NCBI GenBank assembly: GCA_015146655.1
Contig: VKHL01000145.1
Coordinates: 1-64,000 of the forward strand
Length of the DNA stretch: 64,000 bases
Source of the DNA: Ochromonas danica
Taxonomy: Eukaryota > Sar > Chrysophyceae > Chromulinales > Chromulinaceae
Direction: 5' to 3'
Position numbers and translations under genes: made by a program. Shown piece after piece: positions 41,639-51,796 of the stretch. How positions within the stretch are numbered: the first letter of the stretch is position 1; every line of letters begins with the position of its first letter. The notes under the pieces are model-generated. The model was not told where the DNA came from and searched no databases. It saw only the letters and a program-made list of their open reading frames with translations.

Positions 41639-42595
41639 CTACGAGTGTAGCACAGCGCTTCCCGCAGAAGATATCGTCCTCTTCTTAGATTCATTCTTGG
41701 GAGGCAACTGTATCGTTCGAATGAACTTTGGTGATCCCGACTTAGACTCTTCCTCTTCGCTGATGATGAGATGGCGAAGATGTTCATCGAAGGCTCCCAT
41801 GTCTCGCCAGGTCTGCTGCTTGGCCTTCTCCCCCTCCAGCTCCTGATGGGATGTCCGCCTCCTCTCCAACTCTTCAACTACTCGTTTCTTCAGCATGCGA
41901 CGATCATGTGCTGTCTTCTGATTTCGTTTCCATTGGTCGAGGTTGATTGACTCCCATGCCTCAGCGAACTCTCCCTCGTGCGCTTTGCGGCTCTTGTAGA
42001 CATCTCTAGCTCGAGTGCGATTCACAGTTAGGGTGGCTTGATCTAAAGACTCTCCCATGCTAATTGTACGATAGTAATCCTCTGCACGATCGGTGTACTT
42101 CTTCGTGGCTCGCTCCATCATGACCTGGTTTGGATTATCCAGCGCATTGCGCACTGCAATCTGGAAAGTGCGCGCCTGACTTTTCTCATACGCAGGCTTT
42201 GTAGTAGAAATCATGCTCAATACTTTGTCGCTCCGTGTGCCTCTCAGCGCACTGGGAATGGCGTGTCCACAATTCCTCCGCAAGTTCTCCAAGGCCACTT
42301 TCATCTCATAGAGCAGTCCCTTGGTGACCTTCTCATCACCTCGCAGGATGTCTTTGGCTATTCGACTATTAAAAACAACGCCGATCTTTCTCATTGTGGG
42401 TTCGAGTAGCTCGAAGTTGTGCAGCACGGACTGAGATTTGGGATCTGTGGAGAACTCCTGGAAGTCAAGCTGTTGATTAAAGCGAAACAGAATCTCTCCT
42501 AAGAGATATCCATTTCTGAAAGCTTCATCAAACTGATAAACTGGCTCAGAGATCTTGACCTCTTCATTCAGCCAGTGAAGCAATAGCTGCGACAT
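41639..42595 (-). CDS. CH-domain (SPEF/CPC1-type) protein, probably axonemal
   Basis: The start is taken at MSQLLLHWLNEEVKI (42595); the open frame upstream is low-complexity 5' sequence. Residues 1-105 form a calponin-homology-like domain of the SPEF kind: LLHWLNEEV, FRNGYLLGEILFRFN, FELLEPTMRKIGVVFN and LLYEMKVALENL. This is followed by about 200 residues of charged helices (coiled coil, RRMLKKRVVEELERRRTSHQ) and a Ser/Lys-rich tail. In SPEF2/CPC1 such a domain begins a much larger central-pair protein. Here the protein stops at 318 residues, so it is either a short paralogue or a separate family. Single exon. Confidence 0.75.
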   Translation of the reverse strand: MSQLLLHWLNEEVKISEPVYQFDEAFRNGYLLGEILFRFNQQLDFQEFSTDPKSQSVLHNFELLEPTMRKIGVVFNSRIAKDILRGDEKVTKGLLYEMKVALENLRRNCGHAIPSALRGTRSDKVLSMISTTKPAYEKSQARTFQIAVRNALDNPNQVMMERATKKYTDRAEDYYRTISMGESLDQATLTVNRTRARDVYKSRKAHEGEFAEAWESINLDQWKRNQKTAHDRRMLKKRVVEELERRRTSHQELEGEKAKQQTWRDMGAFDEHLRHLIISEEEESKSGSPKFIRTIQLPPKNESKKRTISSAGSAVLHS

Positions 42596-42937
42596 CCTGT
42601 TGTTTTTGTTGTTGTTGTGAGCACCCGCCCAAAACGAAACGGAAACGCAAACCGAAACCAAACAAACACAAACACGAAAACCGACACACCGACACGATCC
42701 CACGCACCGTAAAAATATCTGACGCGCACTTGAATGGGCGGGGAGAGAAAACGAAAGGCAAGTGAAGAAAGACTTCTTCTTTTGCTGCTGCTTCTCGTCT
42801 CTTAGTCCTCCCCTGGCCAACACACCTTGAGTTGAGGTCTTCTAGAGTCTTGGCTTAATATTTATCCATCTTGTTTATCATTCCTCATCATCTTCTGAAG
42901 CCATCAAGGACTTCTTCCAACAATTCGCTGCATTATC
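42596..42937. other. Divergent promoter region between the CH-domain gene and the EHxVK-repeat gene
   Basis: About 340 bp separate two divergent starts. It contains a TTG/GTT simple tract next to the CH-domain gene's start and pyrimidine-rich sequence before 42938. No RNA gene or clear motif is seen. Confidence 0.5.
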
Positions 42938-43672
42938 ATGGACCCCTTTTTGCCCTCCTCTTCCTCCGCCGCTACCATCAGAATGGACAGCAATTACTTA
43001 TCAAACAGAGATACTTCCGTGATACCCAGTGTTAATCCTGTCAGCGAGCATGTGGTAAAACGGAACTATCGCAACAGCGTTAGTGCTCCACTTGTAGAGG
43101 ACGACCGCGCCACCATCCACAGCCACTCCAGGAGCAGTACAATAGCTCCACTTGATGACGATCACCTGCACATTAACACAGCTCAGCGCGTCGATAGTTA
43201 TGAGCCCAGCACTCCTGCCGGGGGCAGCAGTCGCGGGGAAGCCCTGGGCACCACAAAGAAAAGCTCTGCCGCCTGGAGCGAGCATGAAGTCAAACTTGGG
43301 CATCCTTATTCTATCCCCTTTGAAAAATCATCGATGTACTCCTTGGGATGTTCGGAGGATAATCAGGGTGGTGGTTCACTGTGGACGGAGCATATCGTCA
43401 AGAGGAACAGCCTCGTGGTCCCTATGGAGGACGATGGGGATGAGGAAGGATATTTTGCAGCAACTCCTCAAGAAAATCGGCGACAGTCTATCTTCGCGCG
43501 GGACCAGCACATTGATCTCGCGGCATCCGCAGCGGCAGCCGTGGTGGCGGCCTCGGAAACAAAGCGATCAGAATCCCGGAGTCCCCTTCCTAGCCAATAT
43601 TCTGAAAAAGACATGCTAGCCTATCAGTACAGTCTGGAACGAAGTGACCACATTGTGAAGCAGAGGAAGTGA
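42938..43672 (+). CDS. Low-complexity protein with four EHxVK motifs
   Basis: A single-exon, 244-residue, Ser/Asp-rich protein with no membrane segment. Four short motifs are spaced along it: VSEHVVKRN (about residue 36), WSEHEVKLG (about 113), WTEHIVKRN (about 149) and RSDHIVKQR (at the C-terminus). Two blocks follow the pattern motif, hydrophobic/Pro, acidic patch (APLVEDD, VVPMEDDGDEE). Repetition of a linear motif in a disordered chain is typical of scaffold or docking proteins. I know no family with this motif. An Ala-rich helix (ASAAAAVVAAS) lies near the end. Confidence 0.65.
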   Translation: MDPFLPSSSSAATIRMDSNYLSNRDTSVIPSVNPVSEHVVKRNYRNSVSAPLVEDDRATIHSHSRSSTIAPLDDDHLHINTAQRVDSYEPSTPAGGSSRGEALGTTKKSSAAWSEHEVKLGHPYSIPFEKSSMYSLGCSEDNQGGGSLWTEHIVKRNSLVVPMEDDGDEEGYFAATPQENRRQSIFARDQHIDLAASAAAAVVAASETKRSESRSPLPSQYSEKDMLAYQYSLERSDHIVKQRK

Positions 43673-43922
43673 GACGTCTTGTCTTTCTCTCTTCTTGCCT
43701 CTTATGCCACTGCTAAGGTAGAAAATATAGATACTGCGGTGGCGGTCAAATCGGTTTCATTTTATACTATATTTTCAATAGATCTATGTGTATCCTGTCT
43801 CGTAACTGCATAATCAACTGTATATTGATTCCATCACTAACTCTCACACAGGTTCAAATTTCCAAATTCCCAGATATCTGGCATCTTTCCCTCCTGCTTG
43901 ATCCATGGTGTGATCATTGAAA

Positions 43923-45363
43923 ATGTTGTTGTGGGTGGCAGAAACGATGAACTTCTTCACCTCTCGACTGAGGACTCGATGGGGATGGTGGCTTATGGTA
44001 TCTGCAGTCGTTCTTTTTCTCTGTATTGTAATCTTCAACGTGGTGATGATTCCCTCCACCTTCGATCAGCAGTCTGTGGATATCGGACACACTGGCGGGC
44101 AGTCCGTGCGATGTCACTGGACTGTGAACGACCCTGTGGTCTTTAATATCCGTACCAAGCTAGGTGTGAATTATGATGGCGGCCACTGGTTTCACATGGC
44201 GGAGAATATTCTGACAATGCACTCTATGCTACGCGCACAGGGACGGCTAGCCAACTCCTCACAAGTCTTTTTCAACTTTGATACGCCTGAATTCTCAACT
44301 AACTTGAATGGTATGACACGCTTTATCACTTACCTTGGATTGGTCAGCTCACAGTCTCCGCTAAGGAGAATGTGGTATGGGTACAAGGAAGTGCTGTGGC
44401 AGCAGCTGCGGGTGCCTGGAGACAGCCTGCTCTTCAGTGATGAAAGACTGTTTAGAGTTGACAGCGTTGAGAAGAAAGATCAGTGGATAGCGCTGGGTAG
44501 TGAACCAAAAGATCGATTTGTTCAGCTGGGTGGTGCAGGGTATGATGTCCACCAAAAACAGCCACAAACACTGGGGAAGGAGAAGAAAGCCGCTAAAGAC
44601 AGCAAGGTTTGTGTTCAATATGGCGGGACTATTGGCGGACGTTGGCCTACCATTCAGAGGGGCCATTGGTTTCCTCATAAAGGAGATGTAGAAGAACTGC
44701 GAGCAAAGATTCGGGCAGTCTGTCCCATTTCACCTCAAGTTAAAGCTGAGAAGAAAAAGCCTTACAAGCTTGTTCTCTATCAGCGTGACTTATCTCGCAA
44801 GCTTCTCAATCAAGAAGAAGCCTTGAAAATGATTCGAGAAAAGCTGTCACCGGAGCAATGGCAGATCGAGGTGGTGATGCATCTTAGCAGCCGATCGCCG
44901 TGTCATCTGCATGAAATCCTGCATGATACTGATGTTCTCCTCACTCCACACGGGTTCCAAAGCATGCTTCTTATCTTCTTACCGCCTGGCAAGCTACTTT
45001 TCGAGGTTTTTCCATACAAATACTATAAGCCTGCTTACTCGCCTTTTAGCAAAGAGTTTGGTGAGTGATACACAGTGTGCTTGTTTTCTCAATCAATGTG
45101 TTGACTTTTCTTTCATCTTTCTAGGTGTATATCATGGAGGGGTGATGTCTGTAGGAACCAGCTGGCTGAGCAAATATGTTTTCCCGTTCGTGACAACTCA
45201 AGCTTGCATGCAGATGAAGCAGTGCAGAGTATATTCTCGAGACCAGGATGTCATTTTGTCACGGCATGGTGTCAATCGCTTGAGTCGCATAGTTGAGGAA
45301 GCGCTGGGTCAACAAGCAGTGCGCCAACAAGCTCTTCCTGGTGGTAGTGCACCGAAAAGTTGA
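43923..45363 (+). CDS. Type II membrane glycosyltransferase, GT61/DUF563-like
   Basis: Exon 1 (43923-45060) and exon 2 (45125-45363) join across GTGAGT...TCTAG in phase 1 (FG|VYHGG). A short N-terminus is followed by one signal-anchor segment (WWLMVSAVVLFLCIVIFNVV) and a luminal domain. Features recalling GT61 are HWFHMAENILTMHSML near the start, YQRDLSRKLLNQEEAL in the middle, and the diagnostic C-terminal DVLLTPHGFQSMLLIFLPPG with FEVFPYKYYKP. GT61 enzymes add xylose, arabinose or GlcNAc in the Golgi or ER; the donor is not predictable here. Alternative starts are MLLWVAE (43923) and MNFFTSR (43947). Confidence 0.75.
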
Positions 45364-45798
45364 TTCCGTTGTTTCGTGGTCTTAGGTTAGATTTTACTAT
45401 TGCGACTAAAGAGAAGACAAACTGCGTGCACTAGTGTTAGATGCAGCAATGTCAATAATTCCCGACTGGTGATGGTTTGGTAAGGATATTTTGGAAATCT
45501 ATTCCTAATAGAACTGCCCAATCTTCAACAAGTTTTATTTACAATAAGTTTTGAAGTATCAAAACATTGTAAACAGGCGTTAAAATATAGAAACCTACAC
45601 CGTCTTGACTAACAGAAGGCATTGGATAGAAAAGATCAACTAGAATGATTCGTACAACTTTGAAACAATGATTCGTACAATCAATTATGTTGCACCAGCT
45701 ATATCATTCCATCATTCCATTCCAAATTCCACCATTCCACCACTAGTCCCAGCAGGGCTGATGGAAGAATCCTCTCTCTCATCATCCATCTGCTACTA
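45364..45798. other. Intergenic region with CATTCCA-type short repeats
   Basis: No gene is seen. ATGATTCGTACAA occurs twice around 45640-45680, and several CATTCCA/ATTCCAC words run from about 45705 to 45745, just upstream of the next start. These may be promoter simple sequence. Confidence 0.45.
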
Positions 45799-46371
45799 AT
45801 GGGGCAATCCTTGTCATGTGCTTGCTTAGAAGAGATGATTCCTGAAGGAATTACAGAGGATACTGCAGCAAAAGAACGACTTGATGCTCTAAAGAAGGGC
45901 GATAACTTCAGCCGCAGTGCCTTCCTAGGACTGTCCTCTCAAGAAGTTCATGTTCATCTCACTGAGGACCTCTCCACGCTGAAGTGGAAGACTGAGAGCA
46001 GTTGGGGCAAGGAGGTCTTTGGAGAGATTGACCTCACTACCCAGGTGAAGAAGCTGAAGATTGTCGGGGATAGTGGTCTTCAGTTTATCGCACCTGATGA
46101 CTCCTTAGTCTTTGAGATGAAAGCTTCGGATAGTGCAGTACGAGACAAGTGGATGGTTGCTCTGACTGAGTTGATTCAAGGCTGGGAAGAGGATCCGCGG
46201 AGTAAGCCAAAGTCTTCTCTGTCAGCATCGGGTACGTCACAAAAAGCAGATTATTTCAAACGACGTGAAGAAGAAATCAAAGCGAGAGAGAAAGCTAATG
46301 CAGAGAAGAAAGCAAAGTATTCTGCTGGTGGAATGAAGGTGACTGCTGAGATTATGGCTTCTCGATCTTAA
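45799..46371 (+). CDS. N-myristoylated PH-like domain protein
   Basis: A single exon of 190 residues. The N-terminus MGQSLSCAC fits N-myristoylation (Gly2, Ser6) with two nearby cysteines as palmitoylation candidates, so it is expected at the plasma or flagellar membrane. Residues about 25-130 look like a PH-type fold: KKGDNFSRSAFLGL, VHLTEDLSTLKWKTESS, FGEIDLTTQVKKLKIVGD, FIAPDDSLVFEMKASD, and a terminal helix VRDKWMVALTELIQGW. The rest is a basic, coiled-coil-like tail (KRREEEIKAREKANAEKKAK). The lipid or protein partner is unknown. Convergent with the next gene. Confidence 0.75.
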   Translation: MGQSLSCACLEEMIPEGITEDTAAKERLDALKKGDNFSRSAFLGLSSQEVHVHLTEDLSTLKWKTESSWGKEVFGEIDLTTQVKKLKIVGDSGLQFIAPDDSLVFEMKASDSAVRDKWMVALTELIQGWEEDPRSKPKSSLSASGTSQKADYFKRREEEIKAREKANAEKKAKYSAGGMKVTAEIMASRS

Positions 46372-46469
46372 CCCTTCCCCTATAGATACGCTAGTCGTCC
46401 ATGTCACCCTGACAAGTCATTCATGTAAATAGAAATAGTATAATAAGATCACTTGCTTTAAGAGTAGAT

Positions 46470-48092
46470 CTAGGATGTTACAGGGGCATAGATCTTGAAG
46501 CGATTGTCAGCTAGATCGTTATGACTGCGAATTATTAAAGGAGCCGCTCGTCGATGTCTCGTAGGTGATATGACATCTTCATTGTCTTTCTTGGTGTTGG
46601 GTTGGGAGTTTTTCATCGCAGTCCGCAAGGGTGACACCGTCACGGAGCAAAGAGTGGATCGACTGTTGGTCGACTCCGAACGAGGGGCTCGGAGAGAGCT
46701 CACTGGCATGGGCAAAGGGATTTTAGCAGGACTACCACCAACACCACCACCACTTCCTTGAAGCGCTAAGGAAATCGCTGACCCACGACTTCGTATCGGC
46801 TGAAGTCCATGTGTAGCGACGGCGACCTCGATCTTATTCATCATTTCCTGCCTGCTCACTGGGCGATTGCTGCTGGACGAGACTTCACCTCCTCCTATTC
46901 CGCTAGTCCCAAACCTGATTTGAGATACGGTACGATAGATTTCTTGAGAAGAAAGTTGATTAATACGCTCTTCAAAATTGAGTTCCTTCTGCTTGGCCTG
47001 CTCCTGGTAGAATCGTTTCTTCTCTTCGATCACCCCGTCCAGCGCTGTGACATATTTGAGATGTAAATAGATGGACTTGTTATGCTCCTCTTCGAGAGCT
47101 TCGCGTTCAATATTGAACAACTCTTTCTCTTTCTTAGTCAGCTTTGGTTTGTCATATTTCTTGTAGAGCTTGTCAATCTCATTTTGTCGTTCTTCGCATC
47201 GCTTGAGAATGCTTTTCATCAACTTCTTCCTTCTCTCAATGGCGATCAAGGTGTCGACATTAAAGAAAGGATCAGCTGACATTTGTTGCAGTTTCTTTAG
47301 TTTGGCTTGGTCAGCAAGCTTGTTGCTATTGAGTGCGAGTAAGAACTCTTCGAAGTCGATGCCCATGGTATTGTTTCTGTCCACATTAGCCAAGACACGC
47401 ACCACCTGCTCACGTGTCTTGAGAATGCCTGAGGAAAGCATAGGATCTTGCAGCTCTTCCACGTTGACTTCTCCACTACCATCATAATCCAAAGCTTGGA
47501 ACCATTTCCGCAGAAAACGCTTCTCTTTGTTGGTATATTTCTGACTGATTTTCATGCCGTGCCTCACACACCAATTCTCAATCGCTTCTTGTCGCAGATC
47601 TTCTTGCTTTTCTTGCACACTGCCAAGTTTGGGATGGTCTAGAGAAGGTGGTCCGAGATGTTCGTCAACATCGTCACCATCATAACATCCCGAGATGATC
47701 TGTTCGATTAGTTCCATTTCGTCACGCAGATCACCAGGTTTCCTCTTCAAGACATGATTGAGTAGGTCTAGCTCAGCTCGTGCCTCATGGTCTCCCTTGG
47801 CCACCTTGAGCTCCAGAGGTCTGCCCAACACACCAGGTCTGCGACTGAAGCGCTCCTCTGGCATCTTGACAATCTCATCCAACTGGCTCAACACCTTCTG
47901 CTCTTGGATGAGTTCATATTGAATGCTCTTGCGTCTAAACTTGCTGCGCTTCTCTTGCTGGACAGACTCGAAATCTGTTGCTGCGAAAACCTCCAGATCG
48001 GGTAGTTGGAAATCTTTCTCATTGAAGGAATTCACTGTCGAGGCAACTGAACCAGCAAAAGACTGTTCTCTTTCAAATAGTGCAGGCTTCAT
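46470..48092 (-). CDS. EF-hand and coiled-coil protein, 540 aa
   Basis: A single-exon minus-strand gene. An EF-hand pair lies near residues 205-260: ALDYDGSGEVNVEEL, with a complete calcium-loop pattern, and NVDRNNTMGIDFEEF, with a less canonical loop. It is followed by about 140 residues of highly charged coiled coil (KKLMKSILKRCEERQNEIDK, LTKKEKELFNIEREALEEEH) and a Ser/Pro-rich basic tail. The N-terminal 180 residues are also helical and charged. This layout is common in centrosomal, basal-body and flagellar calcium sensors of protists. The specific family is not recognised. Confidence 0.7.
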   Translation of the reverse strand: MKPALFEREQSFAGSVASTVNSFNEKDFQLPDLEVFAATDFESVQQEKRSKFRRKSIQYELIQEQKVLSQLDEIVKMPEERFSRRPGVLGRPLELKVAKGDHEARAELDLLNHVLKRKPGDLRDEMELIEQIISGCYDGDDVDEHLGPPSLDHPKLGSVQEKQEDLRQEAIENWCVRHGMKISQKYTNKEKRFLRKWFQALDYDGSGEVNVEELQDPMLSSGILKTREQVVRVLANVDRNNTMGIDFEEFLLALNSNKLADQAKLKKLQQMSADPFFNVDTLIAIERRKKLMKSILKRCEERQNEIDKLYKKYDKPKLTKKEKELFNIEREALEEEHNKSIYLHLKYVTALDGVIEEKKRFYQEQAKQKELNFEERINQLSSQEIYRTVSQIRFGTSGIGGGEVSSSSNRPVSRQEMMNKIEVAVATHGLQPIRSRGSAISLALQGSGGGVGGSPAKIPLPMPVSSLRAPRSESTNSRSTLCSVTVSPLRTAMKNSQPNTKKDNEDVISPTRHRRAAPLIIRSHNDLADNRFKIYAPVTS

Positions 48093-48351
48093 TCTCTATC
48101 TAGATGAGATGAGAAGAATAGATAGAGTGCATGGATGGCCTCCTATTATACACCACCTGCCAATTATACCACACTGACACTGTAATAGTCAATGTTATCG
48201 AAACAGTTTCGCGTTTATATTTTCAATAAACGCGTTTTCTGCTTCTCCTCTCTCAGCAGGTCCAGGGTGCCAAATGGCGGCAATTCAATTCCTTCGCCTT
48301 CTTTGCTCTTCTCGAAGCAAACCAAACAAACACAATTGACAGACAACAACC

Positions 48352-49200
48352 ATGGCAGATACTCTTCAAGAATGGTTCAATAATATTCCCTTAATCACAA
48401 AAATCCTTTTAATCTCTACTTTTCTCTCTGGAGCAGCATTATCTTTTGGTTTACTTGACGCCGGCTCTCTTGTGCTGATTTGGGGCCTCGTCAAGGACCG
48501 CTTCCAAGTCTGGAGACTATTCACGCCCTTCATCTTAGCTGGGTCTTTCAGCTTCAACTTTGCCATCCATCTCCTAGTGCTTTATGAGAATTGTAAGCGC
48601 TATGAAAGCAATCCCTACGATACTGGCGCAGGAGGCAACACGGCAGACTTCCTCTGGATGCTTCTCCTCTCCATGACAGTCCTTCTAGTTGTAGCCTATT
48701 TCTTGAATCTCTATGTTCTCTCCGAACCCTTGCTCTATGTCATTTTGTACGTGTGGAGCCGCCGAGAGCCTGACACACAGCTCAACATCTGGGGCTTCCG
48801 CTTCAAGTCTCTCTACCTGCCTTGGGTCTATATTGCGATTCGGTTGATCATGGGAGGGGCGGTCACTGAACCTATTATCGGCATCGCTGTCGGTCACCTC
48901 TACTACTTCCTTGTTGCAGTCATGCCTGTGGCACACGGTAGAAACCTCATCCGCACGCCCACCTTCTGCATTCGCTTTGTCCACTGGGCCACAGGCTTCA
49001 TTCCTTCAGGTGCACCTCCAACCTCAGGGTTCACTTATATTGCTCCTCCACAACGGGCGGCGCCAGCAGCTGGAGCTGCAGGTAATGCCACGGGTGGAGG
49101 AGGGGCGAACAACTTGAGGTATCGTGGTGCTGCACGCGACCGCGAAGCTCGACCGGCTACATACAACTGGGGAAGCGGTCATGTTTTAGGCAATTCTTAA
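48352..49200 (+). CDS. DERL1: Derlin, ER-associated degradation rhomboid pseudoprotease
   Basis: A single exon of 282 residues. Derlins form part of the retrotranslocation channel for misfolded ER proteins and recruit p97. Family signatures are an N-terminal WFNNIPLITKILLISTFLS, VWRLFTPFI, the conserved LYENCKRYES in place of the rhomboid protease segment, DFLWMLLLS and VLYVWSRREPD. About six membrane segments follow the rhomboid pattern. The catalytic Ser-His pair of active rhomboids is absent, as expected. The C-terminus is Gly/Ala-rich and ends ATYNWGSGHVLGNS, recalling the SHP box (FxGxGxxLG-like) that binds p97. Confidence 0.93.
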   Translation: MADTLQEWFNNIPLITKILLISTFLSGAALSFGLLDAGSLVLIWGLVKDRFQVWRLFTPFILAGSFSFNFAIHLLVLYENCKRYESNPYDTGAGGNTADFLWMLLLSMTVLLVVAYFLNLYVLSEPLLYVILYVWSRREPDTQLNIWGFRFKSLYLPWVYIAIRLIMGGAVTEPIIGIAVGHLYYFLVAVMPVAHGRNLIRTPTFCIRFVHWATGFIPSGAPPTSGFTYIAPPQRAAPAAGAAGNATGGGGANNLRYRGAARDREARPATYNWGSGHVLGNS

Positions 49201-49464
49201 GAACATCTGTTTGTTATACTTTCTTTCGATTGTCTCTAATAATGACACACGTAGCTCAAACATTTGATAACTTGTTTACTACCACTGGTGAGAAATTGTG
49301 AACAAATATTATACGAAAAATAACGAGCACAATATGATAATACAGATTAAAGACAATCGTGAATTAGAAGTACTGAGAAATATAATAATTGGACAATGAA
49401 TGAGGCATAAAAGGGAGAGTAACAAAAATAGCCAACCCTGATAAAAGCAAAAGGTTATTCGATC

Positions 49465-49535
49465 TGCATCGGCCGGGAATCGAACCCGGGGCCCCTGCAT
49501 GGCAAGCAGGGATTTTACCACTAAACCACCGATAC
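49465..49535 (-). tRNA. tRNA-Gly(GCC), copy 1
   Basis: On the minus strand the sequence starts GTATCGGTGG and ends GCCGATGCA. The acceptor stem is seven pairs with one G-U. The D arm is GGTTTAGTGGTAAAATC, the anticodon arm CCTGC-TTGCCAT-GCAGG (anticodon GCC), and the T arm CCGGG-TTCGATT-CCCGG. It is 71 nt including the discriminator A, without intron. A TTTTGCTTTT run downstream fits RNA polymerase III termination. Confidence 0.97.
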
Positions 49536-49742
49536 GGATTTTGGATATGTGGGGTTGCGCAACCAGTCAATATATTCGGAATCGATGGAGAGAAATGAGA
49601 AGAAAAGTTGTGGGTGAAAGATGGATGGATCGAACATCACCATGTCGAACTTCAGACTTCTTTCAGTAAATCATCCTCCATCTCGAAACCTATTCGTCTT
49701 GAATATATTGACTGGTTGCTCAAACCCAAATATCCAAAATCC

Positions 49743-49813
49743 GTATCGGTGGTTTAGTGGTAAAATCCCTGCTTGCCATGCAGGGGCCCCGGGTTCGATT
49801 CCCGGCCGATGCA
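49743..49813 (+). tRNA. tRNA-Gly(GCC), copy 2
   Basis: Identical in the mature region to copy 1, in opposite orientation 207 bp away. Anticodon GCC, no intron, and the same downstream TTTTGCTTTT. Confidence 0.97.
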
Positions 49814-50076
49814 GATCGAATAACCTTTTGCTTTTATCAGGGTTGGCTATTTTGTTGCTTCCAAGAGAATTTTGGATAACGTGCATCTCACCTTCTTCTA
49901 TTGTCATCGAATATTAACGATAAACCGTCTTCAGTTGATGATTTTGGCTCATGATTGCCAAACAACAAATGGTCTGCTAATGTTTAGCAAATTGGCTATT
50001 TGGCTCCCACCCGTTGCCTTGACTCATCTTCCCGCAGAGAAATCACAGCGAAGAAGATAGACAGACACTGTAGACG

Positions 50077-51343
50077 ATGAAGAAGTACCAGCGGAATCTG
50101 GAGGTGGACTTCCTGCACAACCTCGTCTGTCCTGAGTTCCCTCTCAGCGAGACTCCCTTCATCTCCTCGCTGGATGCCGAGGACGAGTACCTGACCATCT
50201 ACAATCCCTCCAGCGCTGAGATCTCCCTGGCAGGATACTTCCTCAGCGACTCCAAGAAACTGCATCGCTTCGTCTTCCCCGAAGACGTTGTCGTCTTGCC
50301 ACGCTCTCAACTCCATGTCTACACCTGTCCCGGCCACCAGAGCGGAGACTTCATCGAGCCATACGCGCTCTGGACGAACAGCGATGGCTCTCTGCGAAGG
50401 AAGGAAGTCTTGAACAATGGTTAGGAGTAGTCCTCCTCCTCTCTTCTTTGCCTTCCTCATCTGATGACAATCTTCTTCTGGTGCGAGTAGAATACTGTGT
50501 GATGCAGTTGCACGCACCCAATGGAAAGTGTTTGGCGATCTGCACAGGAGGAGGAGAAGGTCCGCCACGTATTCAACGCCGCAGCGAAGAGCTACATGAC
50601 TTGCCACCTTGGCAGCTCTCTCCATCACAGCGCGTGGTATGCGGGGCTTTGCGGCTGGTCTGTCTCGCAGCATTGCTAAGCACCGCCCTGCTGGCCCCGA
50701 GTTATGTTGCTGTCTGTTATTGGCTCGCAGTCTCCCTCGATGTCTTGGGCAGGAGTCACGTGGAAGAAATTGACCTTCCCTACGCTGTGGAAGTGGTGGA
50801 CCGATTGGGTGACCGCGTGCACATTTCCATTCTTTATCTCATGTCGTTGATGGCAGTGGTGCACCCTTGGCGTCCAGTCCTTTATATCGTGCTCCTCCTT
50901 TGTGGAGGTTTGGAGTTAATTAGTTGGGCTCTAGAAGATCTCGCCCCTCCTTTCTTCTCGAGTCGGCGGGATGGACGCAAAGGCCTCAAAGATCTATTCC
51001 AGATCATTCGTCAGAGATGCGGTGGAGATGATGGGAGTGACTTCCACAAGATGGGCAATCTGATCATAGCTCTTATTTGCCTGGGTAGTGAAGTGGCTCT
51101 CTTGCTGCTTTACTATCGATTCACTCTCAGTCTGCCCGTGCAGGGCGAACCAGGGGAGAGACTCTTCCATCTCATCCAAGTCGTCGTCATCCCAATCGCT
51201 TCCTTGGCCTTCGCCTTGAGACAGGTCAGTCTTTGTCTTCTTTGTCTCAACTTTCCGATTTGTATGACGAGATGCATATTTGGTAGGGTAATAACGTTAT
51301 GCGAATCGCCTGTCGATTGGATCTCGAATGGTGGGCCAACTAG
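50077..51343 (+). CDS. Lamin-tail domain fused to a degenerate phosphatidylinositol-synthase-like membrane domain
   Basis: Three exons: 50077-50419, 50491-51224 and 51287-51343. The introns (GTTAGG...AGTAG and GTCAGT...GGTAG) keep frame. Residues about 30-125 form an LTD (lamin-tail) Ig-like domain: DEYLTIYNPSSAEISLAGYF, FPEDVVVLPRSQLHVYTCPG, LWTNSDGSLRRKEVLNN and MQLHAPNGKCLA. The rest follows PI synthase topology: LRLVCLAALLSTALL, then SLDVLGRSHVEE...VVDRLGDRVHIS where PIS has LDxxDGxxAR...LDxxxDR, and GSEVALLLLYYRFT near the end. Only part of the CDP-alcohol motif remains; the second Asp, the Gly and the Ala-Arg are changed. Catalytic activity is doubtful. A nuclear-envelope or ER location is possible but unproven. 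Confidence 0.65.
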
Positions 51344-51796
51344 TCTAGCAACTGTTCCGCCTCATCTTGTTAGTTTCGATATGCACGTTTGACATTAACC
51401 TTAACCTTAAGCTACCACGAATAAACTCCCATACACACTTCAGAAGATGATAATAAGCAGAACAAACAATAGGATCTAATATACAGCAAAGCAAGCGCGG
51501 GCATTATTGACACCGCAGGGTATCTGATGAGCAGACGAACAAGTACAGAGAGGATCAATCGAAGAACGGTATGATATGGAGCTCAAAGCGCTAACTGACA
51601 TGGGAACAGCGAGAAGAAGGATAACGATCATCAGAATATACAACAGATCAAGGCTTTGTCCACAGTAGGAATAGACAACCTCAATAGAACAAACATGCAG
51701 AATTCGAAACCTTTATCTATCCACTATGCAATATAAAAACAACAACAGATTCAAGAACAAACAATACATTCGACCACTTGGATAACATCATCCACA
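51344..51796. other. Intergenic region between convergent genes
   Basis: The 3' regions of the LTD-PIS gene and the histidine kinase gene meet here. No gene, RNA or repeat is recognised. Confidence 0.55.

Larger units (their letters stand above)
49350..49870. repeat. Inverted pair of tRNA-Gly genes with shared flanks
   Basis: tRNA copies 1 (minus) and 2 (plus) share not only the gene but flanks on both sides: upstream GAATATATTGACTGGTTGC and ATATCCAAAATCC, and downstream GATCGAATAACCTTTTGC followed by TTTATCAGGGTTGGCTATTT. The two are therefore arms of an inverted duplication about 110-140 bp long, separated by roughly 150 bp. Copy 4 at 61646 shares the longer downstream flank of copy 1, through CTCCCTTTTATGCCTCATTC. 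Confidence 0.85.
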
